Source: a virus
Length of the DNA: 47,231 nt
Reading direction: 5' to 3' (one strand)
IMG/VR virus record: IMGVR_UViG_3300044695_003623
Location: 1 to 47,231 of that record
Shown here: positions 41,340-47,231 of the stretch, piece after piece
How positions within the stretch are numbered: the stretch's first letter is position 1
Layout of the letters: each line of letters opens with the position of its first letter
Made by a program: the position numbers and the translations under genes
The notes under the pieces: generated by a model
What the model was told of the DNA's origin: nothing
What the model saw: only the letters and a program-made list of their open reading frames with translations
The model's database searches: none

Positions 41340-41572
41340 GGTTGCCCATCCTCTTTGTCCGGCGCAATCTCGATGTGTTCGCCCGTCCCCGTCACGACTA
41401 CTACGGTTGCGCCGACCATATGCAGCAATCGCAGCGCAACCGCGAACGTGACGTTTACGCGCCCTTTTTCGATGCGCACCATGTTCGGGCCTCCGACTTC
41501 GCGCAGGCTCATGCCCGCCGATGCTCGCGCGTAGGCGATTGCGGGGCCGATGGGTAGTGTCCGATGTTCCAT
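41336..41572 (-). CDS. Small XRE-like HTH regulator, 78 aa
   Basis: IAYARASAGMSLREVGGPNM followed by VRIEKGRVNVTFAVALRLLH is an XRE-type HTH. AAAGGA precedes the ATG at 41572. It may control integrase expression or act as an excisionase. Its stop overlaps the integrase start. Confidence 0.7.
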   Translation of the reverse strand: MEHRTLPIGPAIAYARASAGMSLREVGGPNMVRIEKGRVNVTFAVALRLLHMVGATVVVVTGTGEHIEIAPDKEDGQP

Positions 41573-41591
41573 GTTGGTTCCTTTCAATCCC

Positions 41592-41614
41592 GCCCGCGCG
41601 GGTGAGCGACGGGC
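41592..41614 (-). repeat. Leader hairpin E6 (fixed-geometry family)
   Basis: Lower stem GCCCG/CGGGC, a single bulged T where other members have a C:C mismatch, upper stem CGC/GCG, six-base loop TCACCC. Preceded by ACCCACCCCTC and followed by GGGATTG and the ribosome site of the XRE gene. Confidence 0.65.
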
Positions 41615-41624
41615 GAGGGGTGGG

Positions 41625-41894
41625 TCACTCGCCGTATACCTTGTCGGCACGGTCAATAGCCTCCGACTTAGGCATGGGGCCAAAGTACGTTGCGTCCGAG
41701 TTGAAACGTGGGTATGAAACATGCTCAGGCCAAACCACGCGCCACCACATCCCGCCCAGCGTGTCCGCGCATGTGCAATCTTCCCCGCAGGTGCAGTTGT
41801 GTTCGACTACATCCGTCCAAGGCGTGTCTGTGCTGCCTTCGATTGCACTGATGAGGTCGCCCGTGCTGATCGCTACTGACTTGTGCTTAGCCAT
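41625..41894 (-). CDS. Hypothetical protein, 89 aa
   Basis: Contains a Cys-rich C-T-C-G-E-D-C-T-C-A patch (about 43-51) and a Trp/Pro region (MWWRVVWPEHVSYPRF). Possible metal binding. ATG 41894 follows GAAGGGAAG. No family recognised. Confidence 0.55.
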   Translation of the reverse strand: MAKHKSVAISTGDLISAIEGSTDTPWTDVVEHNCTCGEDCTCADTLGGMWWRVVWPEHVSYPRFNSDATYFGPMPKSEAIDRADKVYGE

Positions 41895-41911
41895 GTTCTT
41901 CCCTTCAAATT

Positions 41912-41966
41912 CCACCTGCAATCCGGTGGGCCGATCAATCCCGCCCAGCGTGGTTAGACGGTGGGC
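41912..41966 (-). repeat. Leader hairpins E5 (two stem-loops)
   Basis: First hairpin (41943-41966): GCCCA/TGGGC, C:C mismatch, CGT/ACG, loop CTAACC. Second hairpin (41912-41929): CCACC/GGTGG with loop GGATTGCA. The same second loop occurs in E4 on a different stem. Preceded by CACCCCTC. Confidence 0.7.
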
Positions 41967-41978
41967 GAGGGGTGGGTG

Positions 41979-42464
41979 TCAAGCAACTTGTGCCACGGCC
42001 TTTGGTTCGATGGTGACGAGAACGCCACCCTTGCGACGACGTACCTTGATTCGCTTCTCCGCAGCAGCTACCCGCCATTCATACGCCGTGTCTTTCTTTG
42101 CCGCCTTCTCCGCTTCGTCGCACGCATACCAAATGTCGTGCAGCAGCCAGTACCGATCATCGCTGCTCAACTTGGAAAGCAAATCGGGCAGGTTGCTATA
42201 GGTTCTGACGTGGTGCAGCACGGTCCCACCCCCGTGACGGCAGGCAATTTGCAACCGCCCGCTCTCATGCCGGTGCTTGACCAGTTGGAAGTGGTAGGAA
42301 TGCGAGTCGCACTTGTTGCGCCCGCAACGACCAGGTTCATCGTACAGAACCGTGTAGTCGTCGCCAAGTTTCGGCGGGTTGGGTTGGTAGGTGCTGAAAT
42401 GCACGCCGTCCCATGAATACGCATTGGGTGTACCGTTCACGCTGTTTCCGCCGCATCCGCACAT
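41979..42464 (-). CDS. Hypothetical Cys/His-rich protein, 161 aa
   Basis: Begins MCGCGGNSVNG and has CGRNKCDSHSYHF and ACRHGGG patches that could bind metal. The C-terminal end is basic (RRRKGGVLVTIEPK). AGGAG precedes ATG 42464. No family recognised. Confidence 0.55.
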   Translation of the reverse strand: MCGCGGNSVNGTPNAYSWDGVHFSTYQPNPPKLGDDYTVLYDEPGRCGRNKCDSHSYHFQLVKHRHESGRLQIACRHGGGTVLHHVRTYSNLPDLLSKLSSDDRYWLLHDIWYACDEAEKAAKKDTAYEWRVAAAEKRIKVRRRKGGVLVTIEPKAVAQVA

Positions 42465-42476
42465 AGCCAATCTCCT

Positions 42477-42541
42477 GTGTTTGCGCACACCCCTGCAATC
42501 CGGGGCCGATGAAACCCGCGCCGCACGGTCAAGCGGGGCGC
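42477..42541 (-). repeat. Leader hairpins E4 and GTGCGCAAACAC box
   Basis: First hairpin (42518-42541): GCGCC/GGCGC, C:C mismatch, CGC/GTG, loop TTGACC. Second hairpin (42490-42505): CCCC/GGGG with loop GGATTGCA. A GTGCGCAAACAC box (42477-42488) then leads into AGGAG. Confidence 0.7.
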
Positions 42542-42550
42542 GAGGGGTGG

Positions 42551-42787
42551 TTAGATAAGGGCGATGTTCACGAGGTTGGCACGGTAGAACCTGCCCACAA
42601 TCGACCATTCGTGGTCAATTTCCACGTCTGCGTCCTTGCTCCGCTTCACGATCTTCCGCACGGTGCCGGTCATGCCGTAGAGTTTGAATTGCTGCTGCAC
42701 ACCATCGACGTACACGGGGATGGTTCGGTCACCAATGTACTTGACGCGATCCCCAACCGAGAAGCCTGCGAACGTGGTAGTCTTCAC
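42551..42787 (-). CDS. Small SH3/KOW-like protein, 78 aa
   Basis: FSVGDRVKYIGDRTIPV and YGMTGTVRKIVKRSKDADV show the paired-strand, G-x-x-G-x-V pattern of small SH3/KOW-type barrels. ATG overlaps the upstream stop. Possibly RNA- or protein-binding. Confidence 0.6.
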   Translation of the reverse strand: MKTTTFAGFSVGDRVKYIGDRTIPVYVDGVQQQFKLYGMTGTVRKIVKRSKDADVEIDHEWSIVGRFYRANLVNIALI

Positions 42788-43230
42788 ATCCCACCCCCAT
42801 TCGTCGCGCGGGCGATGGCGGCGCGGGCTGCGGCTGCACGGTTGGCAAGCGTGTCGCGAGAGATGGGGTGATTCGGATCAACCGAAAGCCGCAAGTCGCG
42901 TTCAACGCCTTCTGCAATGGCAAGCAATGCCGCGTACAGGTCGGGCGCGGCTGCCCCCAGCTTCGCATTCGCTACGTTTTCTTCGTAGCTGCGGCCCACC
43001 CACCCGTCGAAGTTGGCAACTAGGTTGCCGTTCTGGTCATACACAAACGGCTTGCGGTGCGATGCCACGGGTTCGCTGTAATGCCACTGGCGAGGGGTGG
43101 GCATCTTCCGCAGGTCCGCGTTGATACGCGCCGCCGCGCGGTCGTGGTCTTCCATATCGTAACCGCCGGTGAACTCGTCAAATTGTTCGGGCTGTTCTTG
43201 GACGCGAGGGGTGCTATTGTCTGTACGCAT
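42784..43230 (-). CDS. Hypothetical protein, 148 aa
   Basis: Soluble, partly helical (LYAALLAIAEGVERDLRLSV; RAAAARAAIARATN). ACTGGAG lies before ATG 43230. A Trp-containing central part (FDGWVGRSYEENVANAK) may be the functional core. No family recognised. Confidence 0.55.
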   Translation of the reverse strand: MRTDNSTPRVQEQPEQFDEFTGGYDMEDHDRAAARINADLRKMPTPRQWHYSEPVASHRKPFVYDQNGNLVANFDGWVGRSYEENVANAKLGAAAPDLYAALLAIAEGVERDLRLSVDPNHPISRDTLANRAAAARAAIARATNGGGM

Positions 43231-43253
43231 TGCTGCAACTCCAGTGATGCCAC

Positions 43254-43338
43254 GCCCCCGGTGTTTGCGCACGCGGGGGCAACTTGTTTCCCCGCACAAC
43301 GCGAGGGCGAAAACAGGCCGGACCCGTTGGGGTGCGGC
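43254..43338 (-). repeat. Leader hairpins E3, box held in a GC hairpin
   Basis: First hairpin (43317-43338): GCCG/CGGC, C:C mismatch, ACC/GGT, loop CCAACG. The box GTGCGCAAACAC (43261-43272) sits in the loop of a seven-base-pair stem, GCCCCCG/CGGGGGC (43254-43280). Confidence 0.7.
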
Positions 43339-43347
43339 GTGTGGGTG

Positions 43348-43698
43348 TTACTTCTCCAGACCAGACAGCACGCGGAATCCGCGACGAAGCACGGTTGCCA
43401 TGCGATCGATGTACTCGGGTGCCTTGCGATATGAGAAACAGGTTTCTTCAATAACCAAATTGCGCCACATTTCCAGTTCGTGATTCGCGTGAGTCTCTGC
43501 CGCATAAGCCGGAATCGCGTACACCAACCCATGAACACAAAGCTGTTTGTTCTTGTCCAAGTACGTTGTAGTCCAATACACGTTCTTTGCGGTTTTCTTC
43601 ACGACAATGCCAAGTCCGCCGTCAAAATTGCCCCACCACCACTTACCGGAAAAAAGTTGAACCTTCAGCCCCCGGCACGTCTGCGAATGCGTTGTCAT
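43348..43698 (-). CDS. Hypothetical protein, 116 aa
   Basis: Aromatic-rich (QLFSGKWWWGNFDGGLGIVV; YWTTTYLDKNKQLCV). TGGAG lies eight to twelve bases before ATG 43698. Likely a small soluble early protein. No family recognised. Confidence 0.55.
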   Translation of the reverse strand: MTTHSQTCRGLKVQLFSGKWWWGNFDGGLGIVVKKTAKNVYWTTTYLDKNKQLCVHGLVYAIPAYAAETHANHELEMWRNLVIEETCFSYRKAPEYIDRMATVLRRGFRVLSGLEK

Positions 43699-43711
43699 CG
43701 TTCATTCTCCA

Positions 43712-43775
43712 GTGTTTGCGCACAAGCCAGGCACAACGCCCAGCGAAACCCGCGCAGACCCGTTGGGGTGTGCGC
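43712..43775 (-). repeat. Leader hairpins E2 and box
   Basis: First hairpin (43752-43775): GCGCA/TGCGC, C:C mismatch, ACC/GGT, loop CCAACG. A weaker second stem (GCTGGGC/GCCTGGC with two wobbles) follows. The box GTGCGCAAACAC is at 43712-43723, two bases from TGGAG. Confidence 0.7.
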
Positions 43776-43785
43776 GAGGGGTGGG

Positions 43786-44574
43786 TTAGAATGCAGTCTC
43801 GGACCACGCGCGGAACATGTGCTGCCACAGGTCAGACTGCCAAGCGTCCGTAGCTGGCACATCGTCAGCGTTGAAGCCCTTGGACTTCCACGCCGTGCGT
43901 ACTGCGTCGATGGTGTGGGTGCGCGATGCGTGTACGTACTTTGCGCTACCAAACACATCGCCCCAAGTGCTATCCGATTCGCTGGCGTGGTTGTAGCAAT
44001 CCGTCATACCGTCAAATGTCCCGTATTCGTGTTTGTCCAAAATTGCATTCACGCTGGCGGATGTGGGACCATCGACCCATGAAACGTCGATAGAGTTCCC
44101 ACCAGAAAACGACTTGTAGCGAATTGAAAACTTGGTTTTCGGGTACAGTCGTTTGAGTTCGCGCCGGATGTTCTCGGCAGCGATGCGACCCGGTGCCCAG
44201 TCTTTGCGAGCTTGCACGGTCAGCAAGTGCGGGTGAAGTGTGGGCAGTGCGCCGCGAATGTTGGCGTTCTCTGCCGCTTCCGCTTTCTTCTCGCGTTCTT
44301 TCTGGGCTTGTTTCTGCTCTGCATCGTGCAACATACGCACGACTTCATCATGTTCGGCCATGCCCGGCAGCACTTCCCAACGGTCAAACGGGCTTTCTCG
44401 CGTAATCAACCCATCATCCCACACCACATCCAGCACGATGGCGACAGCTTGCATTGTCGCGCCGATGGTGTATATGGGTCGATCTGGCTTACGTGCGTTG
44501 AAAACGACGCCAGTTCTGTAGTTTGCTGCATCGGACCAACGAACACGCATACCAACAATGTCGCGAAGTTCCAT
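43786..44574 (-). CDS. Early protein with LPD29-like domain, 262 aa
   Basis: The C-terminal half (IRRELKRLYPKTKFSIRYKS, GNSIDVSWVDGPTSASVNAI, GTFDGMTDCYN) resembles large polyvalent-protein-associated domain 29, common in phage and conjugative-element proteins. The N-terminal half has a charged coil (EQKQAQKEREKKAEAAENAN). AGGAG precedes ATG 44574. Such domains often occur in proteins deployed early against the host, but function is unproven. Confidence 0.6.
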   Translation of the reverse strand: MELRDIVGMRVRWSDAANYRTGVVFNARKPDRPIYTIGATMQAVAIVLDVVWDDGLITRESPFDRWEVLPGMAEHDEVVRMLHDAEQKQAQKEREKKAEAAENANIRGALPTLHPHLLTVQARKDWAPGRIAAENIRRELKRLYPKTKFSIRYKSFSGGNSIDVSWVDGPTSASVNAILDKHEYGTFDGMTDCYNHASESDSTWGDVFGSAKYVHASRTHTIDAVRTAWKSKGFNADDVPATDAWQSDLWQHMFRAWSETAF

Positions 44575-44586
44575 ACGTTTCTCCTA

Positions 44587-44646
44587 GTGTTTGCGCACAC
44601 CGCCCACATCGGGCGGAAACAGGCCCAGACCCGGTAGGGTGTGGGC
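44587..44646 (-). repeat. Leader hairpins E1 and box
   Basis: First hairpin (44623-44646): GCCCA/TGGGC, C:C mismatch, ACC/GGT, loop CTACCG. Second hairpin: CCGCCC/GGGCGG (44600-44616). Box GTGCGCAAACAC at 44587-44598, then TAGGAG. Confidence 0.7.
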
Positions 44647-44654
44647 GTGGTGGG

Positions 44655-44903
44655 TTAGGCAGTAACCAAGCTGCTGGCTGGTAGATTCTGCAGCATCAAA
44701 GCTTTGCATTCGTGTTCGTCGTCGCGTCCCAATGCCGCGATGATGTCGTGGTGCCATTCGGGTAGGCTAAAACCCGCGTGGTACGGGCTGCCGCGATGGT
44801 ACTTTGCTAGCCACGCTTTGCCTTGTTTGGTTTGCTTCCAGTCGGCAAATCGACAATCGGCGGATTGTTGCAAGAAAGCTGTGATACGGGTTTGCCATGC
44901 CAT
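44655..44903 (-). CDS. First early-operon protein, 82 aa
   Basis: Short Trp/His/Lys-containing protein (RFADWKQTKQGKAWLAKYHR). It is the first gene behind the strong promoter at 44963-44991, so probably the earliest product. AGGAG eight to twelve bases before ATG 44903. No family recognised; host-takeover function is only a guess. Confidence 0.6.
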   Translation of the reverse strand: MAWQTRITAFLQQSADCRFADWKQTKQGKAWLAKYHRGSPYHAGFSLPEWHHDIIAALGRDDEHECKALMLQNLPASSLVTA

Positions 44904-44921
44904 GATTCGATTCTCCTGCTC

Positions 44922-44953
44922 GTTTGCGCGAATCGCTTGCCGACGCTGGCAAG
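44922..44953 (-). promoter_or_regulatory. 5' leader of the early operon: hairpin plus GCGCAAAC box
   Basis: CTTGCC and GGCAAG (44936-44953) form a six-base-pair hairpin with a six-base loop within a few bases of the predicted transcription start. GCGCAAAC (44922-44929) follows, a relative of the box upstream of the next four leader sites, then AGGAG. Confidence 0.55.
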
Positions 44954-44962
44954 TGATATATC

Positions 44963-44991
44963 AGTATACACTACACATCGACCGCTGTCAA
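44963..44991 (-). promoter_or_regulatory. Strong sigma70-like promoter of the early operon
   Basis: Minus-strand TTGACA (44986-44991) and TATACT (44963-44968) are separated by exactly 17 bases. This is a near-consensus host promoter, with start expected near 44956. It drives the early genes leftward. Confidence 0.85.
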
Positions 44992-45662
44992 GTATGAAAG
45001 CAAAGAATCTGGCGTGCAACTTGCAGATTCCCCCCTTCGTGTGTGTTGATCCCCCTTGATTCCACAATTCCAGACGGTAGAATCAGTCTTTCGTTGTACG
45101 TGAGTACTTACAAACATCGCAGGTACTCCAGCATCACGACACATCCGCGCGCACACCATCGCGAGCAGCACACACTCACCAATTGCTACGCTCGCAACGT
45201 GTGTGCGCGGGTGCGCCGTGTGTGGGTGGGTGTGTGTGACGAAAAAAGCAGGGTGACGACGGACGCCCAGTAGGTCGGTGTGGTGGTGGGTAGGCTGCGG
45301 TGGTGACGTGGTGGGTAACGCGGTAGTGGGTCAAGTGATGCGAGTAGAGTGGGCAGTGGGTCGGCTATCTCACACGCGCGTGAGTCTCGCCCCCATCCCG
45401 TGCATCCAGGCGGTACACATGACCACGCGAGCAAGAATCCTGTGCATCCAGGCGGTGAAACGCACACCACAACGCACACCAAAGATGCAAATACCTGCAA
45501 TTGCGACACTTGCAACGGTTGCCGCTGGCTTCGTGAGCCAGATGCACACACGATGCACGCAGACGAGGGGGGCTAGGGGGGGATCGCGGGGGCGGCTGGT
45601 AGTCAGTTGACCCCCTCAACCGTCTGGAAAAAATATCGAGGGGGTTACACAAAGGAGTCCAC
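44992..45662. other. Long gene-free region: G-rich tracts, direct repeats and plus-gene leader
   Basis: No supported gene. Features on the plus strand: GT-rich stretches with repeated GTGGTGGGTA-like units (about 45275-45355); a 15-base direct repeat GTGCATCCAGGCGGT (45400-45414 and 45442-45456); long G runs of 6, 7 and 5 at 45567-45592 with quadruplex potential; and a stem ACCCCCTC/GAGGGGGT (45610-45617 with 45638-45645) before the 45663 gene. It could hold a replication origin. Confidence 0.5.
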
Positions 45663-45989
45663 ATGAGCGACGTGAACAACACAACGGATCAAACGACGGA
45701 CGACGGTGACACAATTGCTGACCACAGCGAGAGTCACTACTCAAAGGCAACGCATGACAACTTCGACTACATCGCAATCGTCAAACTTGGCGACCAATGG
45801 CATTCAGTGCTTACCAGCCTGCTGGTTGAACACGACGACGGCTTTGTTACGCTTGAGCCTCCGATTGTCGAGCATGAAAACTTCTGGCCTGGACTCGCAA
45901 TAGGAGGTCGCAGAGTGCCATGTCCTCGCGGCCTGAGCGTTCGCAAGGAATGTGTGCTTGCAGTCATCGACGCCCCGATGGGTAGCTAA
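45663..45989 (+). CDS. Hypothetical plus-strand protein, 108 aa
   Basis: Acidic N-terminus (MSDVNNTTDQTTDDGDTIAD) and an alpha/beta body (YIAIVKLGDQWHSVLTSLLV; LSVRKECVLAVIDA). AAAGGAG about eight bases before the ATG supports translation. With the repressor it is one of only two plus-strand genes. Ends overlap the stop of the converging 45986 gene. Confidence 0.65.
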   Translation: MSDVNNTTDQTTDDGDTIADHSESHYSKATHDNFDYIAIVKLGDQWHSVLTSLLVEHDDGFVTLEPPIVEHENFWPGLAIGGRRVPCPRGLSVRKECVLAVIDAPMGS

Positions 45990-46267
45990 TGCTTGTCCTT
46001 CACCTTCCAGTATTCCTTCGCCATGACTTCGAGCATGGGCAGGACGGTGTTGCGTGAGAGGTCGCCCATGAGGTCTTGTGCTATTGCACGTTCGTCTTTG
46101 AGCCTGCACACGACCACGCGGAAGACGTAGCCTTCGTTGGGCACGTAGCCCATGATGTGCAGCGCGAACCGCAAGCCGTCTTCGTGCTTGCTGTTGTGCT
46201 TGTTGTGGCAGGCGATGAGGGCGTTGCGGACGGCGTTGCGGACACGGTTGGGTATGTGGTGTTCCAT
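45986..46267 (-). CDS. Hypothetical protein, 93 aa
   Basis: Helical and strand parts (NRVRNAVRNALIACHNKHNS; YVFRVVVCRLKDERAIAQDL). Its ATG shares one base with the upstream TGA. It ends against the plus-strand gene. No family recognised. Confidence 0.6.
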   Translation of the reverse strand: MEHHIPNRVRNAVRNALIACHNKHNSKHEDGLRFALHIMGYVPNEGYVFRVVVCRLKDERAIAQDLMGDLSRNTVLPMLEVMAKEYWKVKDKH

Positions 46268-46365
46268 CAGTTCCCGCTGTAGAAAGGGTTGTCCGCAAGC
46301 AGGTCATCACAGTCAGGGGATACGAGGTCGTCAGGGAAGATGGGTTCGAGGGAAGGCCACGCCAT
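46267..46365 (-). CDS. Very small acidic protein, 32 aa
   Basis: MAWPSLEPIFPDDLVSPDCD and a short tail. GGGGG precedes ATG 46365, and its TGA overlaps the next ATG (TGATG). Translation is inferred from these junctions. Confidence 0.5.
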   Translation of the reverse strand: MAWPSLEPIFPDDLVSPDCDDLLADNPFYSGN

Positions 46366-46383
46366 ATGACCCCCTGTAAGTTG

Positions 46384-47157
46384 CTACGCCACCGCCTGAC
46401 CTCTTTCGCTGAGAGCCTTCTCAATCCGCTGCTTTGCAATCTCGCAGTACGCCGGATCAAGTTCAATGCCGATGAACTTGCGGCCAGTCTTCACGCAGGC
46501 AACGCCCGTGGTGCCGCTGCCCATGAAGGGGTCGAGAACGGTTGTCCCCATCACCGAGAGCATCGACTCCAGCACCGAGACGGGCTTCTCTGTTTGGTGG
46601 TTTCGATGTTTAGACGCAACCACGTTCTCACGAAAGACCCCCGGCGCAGACGGTTTGGAATAATCCCACCCGATCGGCCCATTAGTTCCCCAAACAAAGT
46701 ACTCGCTTTGGTGCGCGAAACGTCCGCTCATGGGGCGAACTGAGCCGCCCTTGTCCCACACGCCAACACCTCGCCACACAAAGCCTGCGGCCTGAATCAC
46801 ATTCGTGCAGTTTGGAAGTTGCCGCCAATCAGTAAACACAGCCGCATAAGCACCCGGATTGCAAATGGCCTTGCACCGCGTCATCCAAAGCGTTGACCAA
46901 AACGCCCAGCCCATTGAATCGCGTGAGTCGCCAATAACTTCCGGCAAGTCGCCAGCCGTCGTGCTGTTATACGATCCAAGGTACTTTGAAGCGGTTGAGT
47001 TTGCTCTGTCGCCGCGAAACTGCCCGCCAGATGAGTACGGGGGATCGGTCACAACAGCGTCAATGCTTCCCGCCGCCAGTTTGGGCAGGATTTCGAGGCA
47101 GTCGCCGCAGTAGAGCGTTACGTCGTCGGTTTGGAAGTAGGGGACAGGTAAACTCAT
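46384..47157 (-). CDS. DNA methyltransferase (beta-class N6-adenine or N4-cytosine type)
   Basis: 257 residues. The catalytic DPPY (38-41) comes before the SAM-binding FMGSGTTG (211-218), the order of beta-class enzymes such as those modifying GANTC-type sites. A conserved E-K-P segment (HQTEKPVSVLE) is near 188-198. No restriction enzyme is visible nearby, so it is probably a protective or regulatory solitary enzyme. It overlaps the end of the partial gene upstream (ATGA). Confidence 0.9.
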   Translation of the reverse strand: MSLPVPYFQTDDVTLYCGDCLEILPKLAAGSIDAVVTDPPYSSGGQFRGDRANSTASKYLGSYNSTTAGDLPEVIGDSRDSMGWAFWSTLWMTRCKAICNPGAYAAVFTDWRQLPNCTNVIQAAGFVWRGVGVWDKGGSVRPMSGRFAHQSEYFVWGTNGPIGWDYSKPSAPGVFRENVVASKHRNHQTEKPVSVLESMLSVMGTTVLDPFMGSGTTGVACVKTGRKFIGIELDPAYCEIAKQRIEKALSERGQAVA

Positions 47158-47231
47158 GTAGGCATCATCCTTATTTCCGCTGACCAGTTCTTGCCGTGAT
47201 TGCGTGACAGGCGTTCGTGCTTTGCCTCTGC
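47154..47231 (-). CDS. C-terminal fragment of a gene cut by the right window edge
   Basis: The frame is open from the edge to the TGA that overlaps the methyltransferase ATG. The 25 visible residues (HERLSRNHGKNWSAEIRMMP inside) are too few to name. The four-base overlap supports a real gene end. Confidence 0.55.
   Translation of the reverse strand, partial: AEAKHERLSRNHGKNWSAEIRMMPT

Noticed and set aside
45278-45610. A 110-codon plus-strand frame in the G-rich gap
   Set aside because: It spans direct repeats and G tracts, has no ribosome site, and its product looks like random translation.
45804-46466. A 220-codon minus-strand frame at the right end
   Set aside because: It overlaps the better supported 45986 and 46267 genes in another frame and has an Arg/His-rich shadow composition.
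46384-47157. A full restriction-modification system
   Set aside because: Only the methyltransferase is visible; no nuclease gene is found beside it within the window.

Overview
The window is almost entirely one temperate podovirus genome (or integrated prophage) of the T7/Autographivirales type. It is GC-rich and tightly packed, with nearly every gene on the minus strand. The probable host is a planctomycete of the Phycisphaerae. The evidence is a phage-borne secreted protein at 26.6-28.1 kb carrying two D-x-N-x-D-G dockerin-like calcium loops of the kind common in secreted proteins of that group. That host assignment is inference. No rRNA, insertion sequence, CRISPR array or clear host gene was seen. 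Both window edges cut a gene.

Read along the minus strand from about 45 kb downward, the order is a phage life cycle. A strong sigma70-like promoter (about 44.96-44.99 kb) starts an early operon of small unknown proteins (41.6-44.9 kb), each separated by a short structured leader. Then come an XRE regulator, a tyrosine integrase with half of a tRNA-Gly gene beside it (attP candidate), and a divergent control region between a plus-strand LexA/CI-like repressor (38.9-39.6 kb) and a minus-strand HTH gene. Next are a lysozyme-like transglycosylase, a tRNA-like element, an HNH homing endonuclease, and a replication/recombination module (Sak4-like ATPase, SSB-like protein, PD-(D/E)XK nuclease, DnaA-domain-IV-like and replisome-organiser-like proteins). 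The beta-helix protein and the single-subunit RNA polymerase (23.9-26.4 kb) follow.

Below 23.8 kb lies the late T7-like block: peptidase-like protein, portal, scaffold, major capsid (flanked by intrinsic terminators), decoration-like proteins, a holin/spanin-type lysis set, an SGNH hydrolase, two gp11-like tail-tube proteins, gp12-like tail tube B, gp14/15/16-like internal virion proteins, small and large terminase, and a phosphoesterase fragment. The right end (46.0-47.2 kb) has a DNA methyltransferase and small genes that look like the end of the same transcription unit, so the window may be a nearly complete, circularly permuted genome.

The most unusual signals are non-coding. (1) A family of 22-24 nt hairpins of fixed geometry but changing sequence sits in the intergenic leaders at 41.6-44.65 kb, with a relative at 36.8 kb. 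(2) A related family of hairpins, several capped by GNRA tetraloops, is followed by a GGTTTGC-type box and fills the gene-free gaps at 32.6-33.07 and 34.2-34.54 kb. (3) A perfect 16-bp parS palindrome lies between the RNA polymerase gene and the structural block. (4) The attP candidate carries the 5' rather than the 3' half of a tRNA. (5) A 99-nt tRNA-like element has good acceptor and T arms but no normal anticodon arm.
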